Below the pieces are notes generated by a model, which worked only from the letters and a program-made list of their open reading frames with translations, did no database searches and was not told the DNA's origin. The position numbers were made by a program, and so were the translations under genes. A DNA stretch of 40,979 nucleotides from an uncultured Candidatus Melainabacteria bacterium. Its GTDB lineage: Bacteria; Cyanobacteriota; Vampirovibrionia; Gastranaerophilales; Gastranaerophilaceae. The DNA is taken from the NCBI GenBank assembly GCA_934747325.1, contig CAKVGW010000010.1, forward strand, positions 1-40,979. The letters are read 5' to 3'. Shown here in pieces: positions 17,071 to 24,361 of the stretch (its first letter is position 1; each line of letters begins with the position of its first letter).

Positions 17071-17532
17071 TTAGTGAACTGTTAATTTTTTAATATTACC
17101 CTTTTCCGCAGCAAGCTTAGGAGCTTCAATTTCCAAAATACCATGTTCCAATTTAGCTGAAGTTTTTTCAACATCAATTTCTTGAGGGAAGTATACAGTT
17201 CTTGAAAATTCACCATATCTGAATTCAGATTTTCTGAAACCTTTTGTATCCTCTTTCTTTTCTTCCTCTTTCTTTGCATTAATTGTAATATGGTTTTTAT
17301 CAATATCTATATCTAAGTCTTCTTTCTTAACACCCGGAAGTTCTGCTCTTACGCTATATTCTTTTTCCTTTTCATGCAATTCAACAGGCATTGCAAACTT
17401 TTCAGCTTCTTCTGCTTCATTATAAATATACTCAGGGAAGAAACTATCAAAGTTTCTATTTAATATTGAACTAATTTCATCATTAACTGATTTAATAAAT
17501 CCATCTGGTGATTTTTTAATTAAGAATTTCAT
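17071..17532 (-). CDS. Small heat shock protein (Hsp20)
   Basis: A 153-residue ATP-independent holdase. The N-terminal arm (MKFLIKKSPDGFIKSVNDE) is followed by the alpha-crystallin domain over about 45-140: YSVRAELPGVKKEDLDIDI, then NHITINAKKEEE, a REFRYGEFSRTVYFP-like strand (here KSEFRYGEFSRTVYFPQEID), and the AKLEHGILEIEAPK signature. The start at 17532 is preceded by AAAGGAG; the frame opens further upstream at 17574 without support. No CIRCE or ROSE-like element is obvious in its leader. Confidence 0.93.
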   Translation of the reverse strand: MKFLIKKSPDGFIKSVNDEISSILNRNFDSFFPEYIYNEAEEAEKFAMPVELHEKEKEYSVRAELPGVKKEDLDIDIDKNHITINAKKEEEKKEDTKGFRKSEFRYGEFSRTVYFPQEIDVEKTSAKLEHGILEIEAPKLAAEKGNIKKLTVH

Positions 17533-17673
17533 AATCATTCTCCTTTCATATTTATAACCTATTACTTTCAACACTTATATTATTACTCCGGTATTCTAAA
17601 AAACGTGTTTTTTTAACCAAAAATTAACAATTTCGTTTTAACACGCACGGACATTAGTTTTGAGTGGGTATAA

Positions 17674-17705
17674 ATGGAAAATTGAAAGTGGAAAATGGAA
17701 AATTG
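17674..17705. repeat. Copy of the A-rich GGAAAATTG repeat
   Basis: ATGGAAAATTGAAAGTGG followed by AAAATGGAAAATTG. This wording is the reverse complement of the right flank of the element at 8216-8282. It lies between hsp20 and the PHP gene; nothing else is seen in this 229-bp gap apart from the promoter at 17791. Confidence 0.5.
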
Positions 17706-17790
17706 TTTTAGATTTTTGAGAAGTTTTGTGCGTTTGAAATGGAACTTTTTTAGAATTATTAAAAGCTTTTTATCAAAACATTTTTTGATG

Positions 17791-17796
17791 TATAAT
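17791..17796 (+). promoter_or_regulatory. -10 box of the PHP gene
   Basis: TATAAT, directly preceded by TTTTGATG, ends 7 nt before the ATG. The same TTTTGATGTATAAT string occurs before the acetolactate synthase gene on the other strand (21906 onward). Confidence 0.45.
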
Positions 17797-17803
17797 TCCT
17801 AGT

Positions 17804-18640
17804 ATGAAAGCCGATTTACACATACATAGCAATAATTCTGACGGAAGTGATACCGTTCAAGAACTTTTAATAAACCTTAAAAAAAGCGGTGTTGATATTT
17901 TTGCACTTACTGACCACGATACGATTGAAGGTTGCAAGGAAATGGAAAAACTTGCACCTGAAAATATTACCTTCATAAAAGGAGTTGAACTGACTTGTCT
18001 TTGCGATGATATAAAGTGTCACATCTTAGGCTACGGTGTTGATATCAATAATCCTGATTTACTTGCACTAATTGAAAAAGGGAAACTCCTAAGACGTCAA
18101 AAATTGGAAACAAGAATTCAATATTTAAAAGATGTTTTTAATATTGAACTAACGGAGGACGAAAAAAATTGGCTTTATTCAAGAAAAAGTGTTGTAAAAA
18201 CTCATCTTGCAAATATCCTTGTAAACAGAGGTCTTGCTGGTGACAATGTTTCTGCTATGAAAAAATATTTAGACAATATTAAAACAGGTAACACCCGTTT
18301 CGACGGAGAAGAAGCAATCGAAACAATAAAAAAAGCCGGCGGAATTGTTGTTTGGGCGCATCCTATCGGTGGAGAAGGCGAAAAGCATTTAACCTTAGAA
18401 GAATTTTTACCAAAATTAGAAAAAATGAAAACCTTTGGCATTCAAGGATTAGAATGCTATTATTCAAGATATGATTTTGACGAAATCGAGTTTTTAACTA
18501 AATGCGCCGAAGATAATAATTTGCTTATAACAGGCGGAAGCGATTATCACGGTACAAATAAAAACATACCGATTTTAAGATTGAACACATCAGATACTCC
18601 AATTGATGCCTCTAAATTAACATTATTAAAATGTTTATAA
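17804..18640 (+). CDS. PHP-domain metal-dependent phosphoesterase
   Basis: A 278-residue cytoplasmic enzyme. The PHP metal ligands appear as DLHIHSNNSDGS (H6, H8, D13), LTDHDTIEGC (about 35-44), KGVELTC, VWAHPIGGEG near 185 and GGSDYHGTN near 247. The arrangement fits the YciV/RNase AM and nucleoside 3',5'-bisphosphate phosphatase group, acting on nucleotide 3',5'-bisphosphates or short RNA 5' ends. The exact substrate is inferred only from family. It starts without a ribosome binding site and overlaps the convergent gene by 6 nt at its stop. Confidence 0.88.
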   Translation: MKADLHIHSNNSDGSDTVQELLINLKKSGVDIFALTDHDTIEGCKEMEKLAPENITFIKGVELTCLCDDIKCHILGYGVDINNPDLLALIEKGKLLRRQKLETRIQYLKDVFNIELTEDEKNWLYSRKSVVKTHLANILVNRGLAGDNVSAMKKYLDNIKTGNTRFDGEEAIETIKKAGGIVVWAHPIGGEGEKHLTLEEFLPKLEKMKTFGIQGLECYYSRYDFDEIEFLTKCAEDNNLLITGGSDYHGTNKNIPILRLNTSDTPIDASKLTLLKCL

Positions 18641-19588
18641 TTTGTGTTCAGCCTTTTCAGATAAAAATGCTGATAAAAAAGGAATTAAAGTATAATAAAT
18701 TCCTGCCATAATTAAAATCGGTTTTGCAATTCTGATTCCTTCCACTTGTTTTTCTACATTTGGAAGTCCCTTATTAGCTTTCTTAAAATTTTCTATAAAT
18801 TTTTCAGTTGGTTTATCCAATAATTTATCAACAACATAGCTGCTTAAGATACTCAAACCTGTTGAGATTGCAGCATTATAAGCCAGTGTTTTTTTTCGTT
18901 CTTCTTTAATCTTTTTGCTTCTATTTGTTTCATGAATAAAAGTTGCAGTTGTTAAAACATCCGTCAACGCAACTATATGCATTGGAAAATTTGAATCTTT
19001 ATATTTTTTAGAAAATTTTTGCATGCCATCTTGATTAATGACTTTAGCAATATTTTTTGCAAGACTGTTTTTTTTACCTTTAAAACTAATATTTTGTTGA
19101 TATTTTTCTTGCTCTTGCGGAAAAACTTTTTTCATAACAACAGGTAATCCTGCAACTGTTAAAAGAGCTTTTGGAACAGCTGTTGCAACACCCAAACCAA
19201 GTTTAAACATTTGAGTTGCAAATGTATAAGCTTTTGAATACTGCAAAGTTTTACTTTCTTCTTTCAAATTTTGAACAGTCTTAGAACTCAAATATTTTTC
19301 GGGATTTTTGTCTATTTTTTTTATTGAATTAGCAACTGGTTTTGAAATCCCTAACATCATAAGATAACCTACAAAACTTGAGGCTATTGATTTTGCGCAC
19401 AAAACTTTTTTATTCTCTTTATCAACATGAGGTGTCATCCAAATTGACAAAGGACGCACGCCTACAGAACATCCAAAGATTGTTGCAGCGGAAAAAAGCG
19501 CTCCATTTTCGGCTGCAAATTCTAAACCTTTTTTGAATGTTTTATTGGTATATAATCCCTGAAATGTGATATTTGAATTTACTTTCAT
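18635..19588 (-). CDS. Membrane-associated lineage-type protein with F-(Q/K)-G motifs
   Basis: A 317-residue protein of unknown function. It starts MKVNSNITFQGLYTNKTFKK, so the F-Q-G motif sits within the first eleven residues as in other such proteins; ISFKGKKNS occurs again in the middle. Several hydrophobic segments are visible (about 28-45, 68-85, 130-150, 205-215, 235-255, 290-307), some only moderately hydrophobic. No catalytic motif is recognised. The N-terminus is not a normal signal peptide. It overlaps the PHP gene tail to tail by 6 nt and is divergent from the PnuC gene, 24 nt apart. Confidence 0.72.
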   Translation of the reverse strand: MKVNSNITFQGLYTNKTFKKGLEFAAENGALFSAATIFGCSVGVRPLSIWMTPHVDKENKKVLCAKSIASSFVGYLMMLGISKPVANSIKKIDKNPEKYLSSKTVQNLKEESKTLQYSKAYTFATQMFKLGLGVATAVPKALLTVAGLPVVMKKVFPQEQEKYQQNISFKGKKNSLAKNIAKVINQDGMQKFSKKYKDSNFPMHIVALTDVLTTATFIHETNRSKKIKEERKKTLAYNAAISTGLSILSSYVVDKLLDKPTEKFIENFKKANKGLPNVEKQVEGIRIAKPILIMAGIYYTLIPFLSAFLSEKAEHKL

Positions 19589-19612
19589 CTATTTTTATTA
19601 GATAACATAAAT

Positions 19613-20281
19613 ATGGAAATTATTAAACAGTTTAAGAAAAGCGAGCTCTTTGCAGTTGCTTGCATATACTTAATTCTACTCGGCAATGTCTTTATTCTGC
19701 ATGATTCACCAATTGCATTTATTTCAGCCTTCTTCGGCATAACTTATACAATACTTGCGGGAAAAGGTACACCAATTTGTTATATTTTTGGAGTGACAGG
19801 TTCAAGTTTTTATGGTTATTTAGCTTTTCATAACGCTCTTTGGGGAAATTTAATTTTATACATGGGATACTATGTTCCAATGCAAATCTTAGGATACTTT
19901 AAATGGCAAAATCATTTACAATCAAATTCTTATGAAATTGTAAAAACCTCACTTCGCAAAAAAGAAATTGTATGGCTTGTTATATTATCGTTTTTAGCTT
20001 GCATTGTTACCGCTTATATCTTAGCGATTTCAAAAGACAAAAGTCCCATAATTGACTCCATAACAACAGTTTTATCAATTGCAGGCATGTATTTAACTGT
20101 TAGACGAGCAATCGAACAATGGTGGTTTTGGATGATTATAAACGGCTTATCCGCAATTATGTGGATAAAAATAGTATTGACAGGAGAAAAAGTTTACTCA
20201 ACAGTTATTATGTGGAGCGTATATTTCTTATTAGCCATCTATTTTTACATTACTTGGAGAAAAGAAATTAAAAACCATTAA
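19613..20281 (+). CDS. pnuC: PnuC-like nicotinamide riboside transporter
   Basis: A 222-residue membrane protein with about seven helices. Family wording includes ITYTILAGKGTPICYIFGVTGSSFYGYLA, the LYMGYYVPMQILGYFKW motif (about 82-98) and REAIEQWWFW-like text (RRAIEQWWFWMIINGLSAIMW, about 164-184). PnuC proteins move vitamin B3-type nucleosides such as nicotinamide riboside by facilitated diffusion. Related members carry thiamine or other vitamins, so the substrate is not certain. No riboswitch is evident in the 24-nt upstream gap. It converges on the acetolactate synthase gene with a 4-nt overlap. Confidence 0.85.
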   Translation: MEIIKQFKKSELFAVACIYLILLGNVFILHDSPIAFISAFFGITYTILAGKGTPICYIFGVTGSSFYGYLAFHNALWGNLILYMGYYVPMQILGYFKWQNHLQSNSYEIVKTSLRKKEIVWLVILSFLACIVTAYILAISKDKSPIIDSITTVLSIAGMYLTVRRAIEQWWFWMIINGLSAIMWIKIVLTGEKVYSTVIMWSVYFLLAIYFYITWRKEIKNH

Positions 20282-21897
20282 ATATTTTCAAATGAATCAA
20301 TAACAACATCTACGATTGCTGTACCTTTATAATTAATTGCTTTTTCCAATGCAGGAATCAACTCTTCTTTTTTTGAAACTCTTACTGCAAATAAATCATA
20401 AGCTTCTGCTATTTTGGTAAAATCAGGATTAATCATCTCAACTTGATAACGGCGATTATAAATTTTTTCTTGCAATTCACGCACCATACCAAGATAACTG
20501 TTATTCATAATTATAATTTTCAGAGGAATATTGTGTTCTCTGCAAGTTGCAAGCTCTTGCAAATTCATCTGAAAAGACCCATCACCCGTGATATTCAAAA
20601 CAAGACTATCGGGATTAGCAATATAAGCCCCGATTGACGCAGGAAGCCCAAACCCCATTGTACCTAATCCGCCCGAAGTTATAAATTTTCTCGGTTTATT
20701 AAAATGGAAAAACTGCGCTGTTAACATTTGATGCTGTCCTACATCAGTCACAACAACAGGTTCAAAATATTTTGTAAAATCAGAAACTGTTTCTAAAACA
20801 AAAGATGAATGCAATTTTTCTGAAAAATCTTCTTCAGTAATTTCATCACCATCTTCCATTGAATCAATTTCCATCAACCATTTTTCCGGAGCAGAAAATT
20901 GAATATCAGAATTAACAAAACAACTTAAAAAATCTTTAATATCAGCAATAATCTCATAATCTACAGGCTTGTCTGCAGACTGAATATTAATGCTGGCTAT
21001 TTTAAAATTCTTTGTAAACTCATCATTTTTACAAGTCGAACGATCAGAAAAACCTGCGCCCAGTGTAATTAATAAGTCACATTGTTTTAGAGCAGAATTT
21101 GCTAATTCAACACCGTTTAAACCTATCATACCCAAATATAATCTGTTTTCTGATGGATAAACTCCAATCCCCATAAGCGTTGAAACAACGGGGCATTGAA
21201 TTTGAGAAACAAATTGTTCAACTTGCTCTGATGCGTTTAGACAGCCGCCACCAAGCAAAATCAACGGTTTATGTGCATTTTTAATCAACTCTGATAAATC
21301 TTGAATTTCTTTAGAAAAATCATTTACAATATTTTTTTCATCATCAGGTTTAGAAACTCTTTCATGGTATTCCGCTTCAAGAAGATTTCTTGCTAATGCG
21401 ACAACAACAGGTCCTTTAACCGCTGAATTCGCCACCTTAAATGCTTCTTTAATCACTTTTACAATATCATCGTCATGCTTTAGCGTAAAAACTTTTTTAC
21501 AACAAGATTGCACCATCGCAGGTATATCAACATTTTGAAAAATCTTGCCATTACGACTTGTAGTTGGAACAGCACCCGCTAAAACCACTAACGGAGTCGA
21601 ATCTGCATAAGCATTTGCAATCCCTGTTATTGTATTTGTGAAACCAGGGCCTGATGTTACCAATACAACTCCGGCTTTTCCACAAACTCTTGCATAACCT
21701 TCCGCCGCATGCACTGCAGCTTGTTCGTGACGTACCAAATAATGCTTTATATTTTCGGATTTAGAAAGCTCATTATAAATACTCAAAACAGCAGCTCCTG
21801 GGTAGCCAAAAATGCTTTCAACGCCGAGCTCTTCAAGCGTTTTAACAAGCGCTGATGCAGTATTTTGAGTTTTAGTAAGACTTGCTGTTTTCATCAT
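20278..21897 (-). CDS. ilvB: Acetolactate synthase large subunit
   Basis: A 539-residue thiamine-diphosphate enzyme of branched-chain amino acid synthesis, joining two pyruvates to acetolactate or pyruvate and 2-ketobutyrate to acetohydroxybutyrate. The activating Glu lies in RHEQAAVHAAEGYARV. The ThDP site is GDGSFQMNLQELAT...NNSYLGMVRELQ. GGLGTMGFGLPASIGA precedes it, and a central domain contains LLGGGCLNASEQVEQF. No ilvN small subunit, ilvC or ilvD is nearby, so it is an orphan in this window. It could be biosynthetic with a distant partner, or a related ThDP enzyme. TATAAT ends 8 nt before the ATG. Confidence 0.88.
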   Translation of the reverse strand: MMKTASLTKTQNTASALVKTLEELGVESIFGYPGAAVLSIYNELSKSENIKHYLVRHEQAAVHAAEGYARVCGKAGVVLVTSGPGFTNTITGIANAYADSTPLVVLAGAVPTTSRNGKIFQNVDIPAMVQSCCKKVFTLKHDDDIVKVIKEAFKVANSAVKGPVVVALARNLLEAEYHERVSKPDDEKNIVNDFSKEIQDLSELIKNAHKPLILLGGGCLNASEQVEQFVSQIQCPVVSTLMGIGVYPSENRLYLGMIGLNGVELANSALKQCDLLITLGAGFSDRSTCKNDEFTKNFKIASINIQSADKPVDYEIIADIKDFLSCFVNSDIQFSAPEKWLMEIDSMEDGDEITEEDFSEKLHSSFVLETVSDFTKYFEPVVVTDVGQHQMLTAQFFHFNKPRKFITSGGLGTMGFGLPASIGAYIANPDSLVLNITGDGSFQMNLQELATCREHNIPLKIIIMNNSYLGMVRELQEKIYNRRYQVEMINPDFTKIAEAYDLFAVRVSKKEELIPALEKAINYKGTAIVDVVIDSFENI

Positions 21898-21905
21898 CGT
21901 AAAAT

Positions 21906-21911
21906 ATTATA
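21906..21911 (-). promoter_or_regulatory. -10 box of the acetolactate synthase gene
   Basis: On the minus strand TATAAT, preceded by GATG, ends 8 nt before the ATG at 21897. There is no ribosome binding site and no visible leader for a T-box or attenuator. Confidence 0.45.
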
Positions 21912-21990
21912 CATCAAAATCAAATAAAAGACTTGATTTCTATTTTTGTTTTAGGTAAGATAGTTTTGCACTAGAAATTATTATTTTATG

Positions 21991-22004
21991 TGTAGCGCAG
22001 TTTG
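21991..22004 (+). repeat. Fragment identical to the 5' part of tRNA-Pro
   Basis: TGTAGCGCAGTTTG is identical to positions 22097-22110 of the tRNA gene 106 bp downstream. The following 60 bp (ACTCTGCCGAAG... to GGTAGCACTGGTGCG) do not fold as a tRNA. It may be a remnant of a partial tRNA duplication. The rest of 21912-22091 shows only a copy of the GAAAATTG repeat at 22071-22088. Confidence 0.45.
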
Positions 22005-22091
22005 ACTCTGCCGAAGAAAAATTGACTAAATGTCAAGTTTTCTGAGAGGTAGCACTGGTGCGTTTCAAACAAAAAATTGAAAATTGAATAT

Positions 22092-22168
22092 CGGGATGTA
22101 GCGCAGTTTGGTAGCGCACCTCGCTTGGGACGAGGGGGTCGCACGTTCGAATCGTGTCATCCCGACCA
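22092..22168 (+). tRNA. tRNA-Pro, anticodon TGG
   Basis: A 77-nt gene. The acceptor CGGGATG pairs with CATCCCG, with A discriminator and an encoded CCA (22166-22168). The D arm holds GCGCAGTTTGGTAGCGC. The anticodon stem is CCTCG/CGAGG with loop CTTGGGA, giving anticodon TGG at 22126-22128. The T arm is CACGTTCGAATCGTG. All arms are intact. A strong terminator follows. Confidence 0.97.
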
Positions 22169-22171
22169 TTT

Positions 22172-22209
22172 AAAAAAAGACTTTCAACAAAATGTTGAAA
22201 GTCTTTTTT
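22172..22209. terminator. Terminator after tRNA-Pro
   Basis: AAAAAAGACTTTCAAC and GTTGAAAGTCTTTTTT form a stem of about 16 bp around a 5-base loop, ending in a T run. The A run on the left side allows it to serve the convergent acyltransferase gene as well. Confidence 0.88.
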
Positions 22210-22248
22210 TCATAATTATAAACAATCTTACATAAACCAACACACAGA

Positions 22249-22896
22249 TTAAAAAACTTCTTTTTCCATAAAATCAGTCCATTGCTTAATTATTTCTTCT
22301 TCAGAAAGCTTATAAGAGATTGGTTCACCAACTTTTAGAGTTACATGTTTTGTAAACGGTAAAAAAGCATAGCCGGTAAAACCACAAATTGCAATCGGCA
22401 CAATATCCATTTTTGCCATTTTTGCAACCGCAGCAAATCCGCCTTTTATATCTTTAAACGGTTCTTTTTCCTTATAACAAGTTTTGCCTTGAGGAAATAT
22501 ACCAAAATTCCAATTAGTTTTATCTTTAATTGTTTTAATCGTCTTTAATGTTTCCAATCCCGGTTTATCACGATTTACTCCAAAAGACCCCAGACTTATT
22601 ACTAACAACCTTATGAGCGGATTTTTGTGAGTATATAATTCTTCTTTTGCCATATAAGCAACAGGACGATTAGCGATTAATGAAATTAATGGCGGATCAA
22701 TGTATGATTGATGATTAGACGTATATATATAACGCTTACTACGATCTATGTTATTCCAACCTTTAATTTTTACAGTATAAAATAACGTTGCTGCAGGCCA
22801 TACAACAAAATATAAAAACCAAGTTATAAAAATAGTTCTTATTAAACCATAATCTTCTGCGTATCTTCTATTGAAGTTTCTATTCTTTCCAAACAT
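22249..22896 (-). CDS. 1-acyl-glycerol-3-phosphate acyltransferase-like protein (PlsC family)
   Basis: A 215-residue membrane-associated enzyme. An N-terminal hydrophobic helix (about 18-40) precedes the catalytic HX4D motif in TSNHQSYIDPPL. Then come GSFGVNRDKPG and the substrate motif FPQGKTCYKEKEPFKDIKGGF, where FPEG is usual and Gln replaces Glu. The family transfers an acyl chain to lysophosphatidic acid or a similar lipid. It is last in a four-gene run and its start overlaps the lipid kinase gene by 55 nt, so the proposed start may lie at an internal Met; translation is coupled either way. Confidence 0.85.
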   Translation of the reverse strand: MFGKNRNFNRRYAEDYGLIRTIFITWFLYFVVWPAATLFYTVKIKGWNNIDRSKRYIYTSNHQSYIDPPLISLIANRPVAYMAKEELYTHKNPLIRLLVISLGSFGVNRDKPGLETLKTIKTIKDKTNWNFGIFPQGKTCYKEKEPFKDIKGGFAAVAKMAKMDIVPIAICGFTGYAFLPFTKHVTLKVGEPISYKLSEEEIIKQWTDFMEKEVF

Positions 22897-23756
22897 ACGT
22901 GTTCCTTACTATAAATATTAATGCCTTTAGATATTATACTAAAAGTAATGTTTTCAGTAAACTTTGTTTTTTCACCATCAATATGAGCTAAACAATATTT
23001 GTTTAAAATATCTACATTTTTAGCTTTTATATATTCCGTCATAAAATTATTAATCTTTATATTTAGGAAAATTTCCAAAATTACAATAAAAAATAATATC
23101 GGATTTTGAGTTTTTAGTAAAAATACATCAAATAAACCATCATATAATTCTGCGTTTTTAGCAATTGAAAAACTTTTTCTATACATATTTCCGGCATTTG
23201 CAATAATCACACAGGACGCATTTACTACTCGAGTATTGTTGTCAATTGTAACCGTATATTCTTTGCATTTAAGCCTTAGAGCAAAAATAATTCCGGCTAC
23301 AAAATATGCAAAATAACCAAATTTATTTTTCAAAGATTGTGGCGTTTTTCCGATAATATCGGCATCGAAACCGAAACCACAACGCAAGATTGATAATTTT
23401 TTATTAACTTCCAATACATCGACTTTTGTAATATTTTCATCTTTTAAAATATCAAGTGCCTTTTTAATACTATCAATTCCAAGTGCCGCAGCGAGTAAAT
23501 TTGCAGTTCCGCAAGGAATTATACCCAAAGTTTTGTCAGTATGAATTATATAAGGTAAAATTTTATTAACAGTGCCGTCACCCCCCATAACAATAACACT
23601 ATCAAAAAGTAAAAACAGTTGAGGTTCAATTTCGTCAACAGACACAAACTTGAACGATTTTGCGTTGTTCAATAAAAATTTTTGTACTGTCTTTCTATAT
23701 TTTAAAGCCTTTTTTCTTCCGGCATTAAAATTTGATACAACCAAAACGTTATTCAT
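22842..23756 (-). CDS. Diacylglycerol kinase-family lipid kinase (YegS/DgkB-like)
   Basis: A 304-residue cytoplasmic, membrane-facing kinase of the DAGK_cat family. Evidence is SNFNAGRKKALKY near the start, VIVMGGDGTVNKIL (about 74-87, the GGDGT nucleotide motif) and IPCGTANLLAAALG (about 99-112), with a C-terminal beta-rich half including GGF-type text (CGFGFDADIIG). Members phosphorylate diacylglycerol, undecaprenol or sphingoid-type lipids. It overlaps the PAP2 phosphatase by 8 nt and the acyltransferase by 55 nt. A phosphatase and a kinase for lipids side by side imply turnover or remodelling of a specific lipid. Confidence 0.88.
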   Translation of the reverse strand: MNNVLVVSNFNAGRKKALKYRKTVQKFLLNNAKSFKFVSVDEIEPQLFLLFDSVIVMGGDGTVNKILPYIIHTDKTLGIIPCGTANLLAAALGIDSIKKALDILKDENITKVDVLEVNKKLSILRCGFGFDADIIGKTPQSLKNKFGYFAYFVAGIIFALRLKCKEYTVTIDNNTRVVNASCVIIANAGNMYRKSFSIAKNAELYDGLFDVFLLKTQNPILFFIVILEIFLNIKINNFMTEYIKAKNVDILNKYCLAHIDGEKTKFTENITFSIISKGINIYSKEHVCLERIETSIEDTQKIMV

Positions 23757-24360
23757 TATCTACTCCTTGTTGAAAAATTTTTATGTAAATAGATAACAAA
23801 AATAACCCCAACAAATAAGCACCGATTACATCCGTCGGATTATGAACCCCAAGCCAAACCCTTGAAAACCCGACAAACAAAATCCAAATTGCAGAAAAAA
23901 TAATACCTAAATACCGCCACACTTTGTTTTTACAATAATTATGAATAAAATAAATTACCATTCCCCACAAGCAAATAGTAACCAAACTATGACTTGAAAC
24001 GTAACTAAAACTATGTGGATGAATTGCGAGCTGCATTTCAAATGGCGGTCTTGGTCGATGTACAAGTGGTTTAATTATACAGTTCAATAGAAACGTTACA
24101 AGAGGGATTGAACATAAAAAGATAATTGATTTATACTCTCGTTTCTTGAAAAACAAAATACTTCCAACAATCAAAGGCAGAGCAATCATTATTGAATACA
24201 ATTTGCAATCAGGAAGTAATGGAATCCATAAAGGCAAATTTTTCAAAACTCTTTGCAAATGCAAAATGAAAGCCTTGTCCCATAAATCTATTATGGGACA
24301 AGATTTCACAATTATTGAAAAAATTATAAATATTGCAAGTAGCAACAATGATTTTTTCAT
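23749..24360 (-). CDS. PAP2-family lipid phosphatase
   Basis: A membrane phosphatase of 203 residues with about five or six helices. All three phosphatase motifs are present: KPLVHRPRP, then SYVSSHSLVT, then SRVWLGVHNPTDVIGAYL. The family dephosphorylates phosphatidic acid, phosphatidylglycerophosphate, undecaprenyl diphosphate or related lipids at the outer face of the membrane. The start is the ATG at 24360, one base after the radical SAM stop; the longer frame from 24456 would overlap that gene by 95 nt and lacks a hydrophobic start. Confidence 0.87.
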   Translation of the reverse strand: MKKSLLLLAIFIIFSIIVKSCPIIDLWDKAFILHLQRVLKNLPLWIPLLPDCKLYSIMIALPLIVGSILFFKKREYKSIIFLCSIPLVTFLLNCIIKPLVHRPRPPFEMQLAIHPHSFSYVSSHSLVTICLWGMVIYFIHNYCKNKVWRYLGIIFSAIWILFVGFSRVWLGVHNPTDVIGAYLLGLFLLSIYIKIFQQGVDNE

Positions 24361-24361
24361 A

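Noticed and set aside
17082..17303. Second minus-strand frame inside hsp20
   Set aside because: It is a Lys-rich out-of-frame shadow of a clear alpha-crystallin gene, with no start signal.
19589..19612. Riboswitch for the PnuC-like gene
   Set aside because: Only 24 nt separate the two divergent starts, which is too short for a known vitamin or NAD-related riboswitch.
21912..22091. Second tRNA gene upstream of tRNA-Pro
   Set aside because: Only 14 nt match; the rest cannot form the acceptor, anticodon or T arms.
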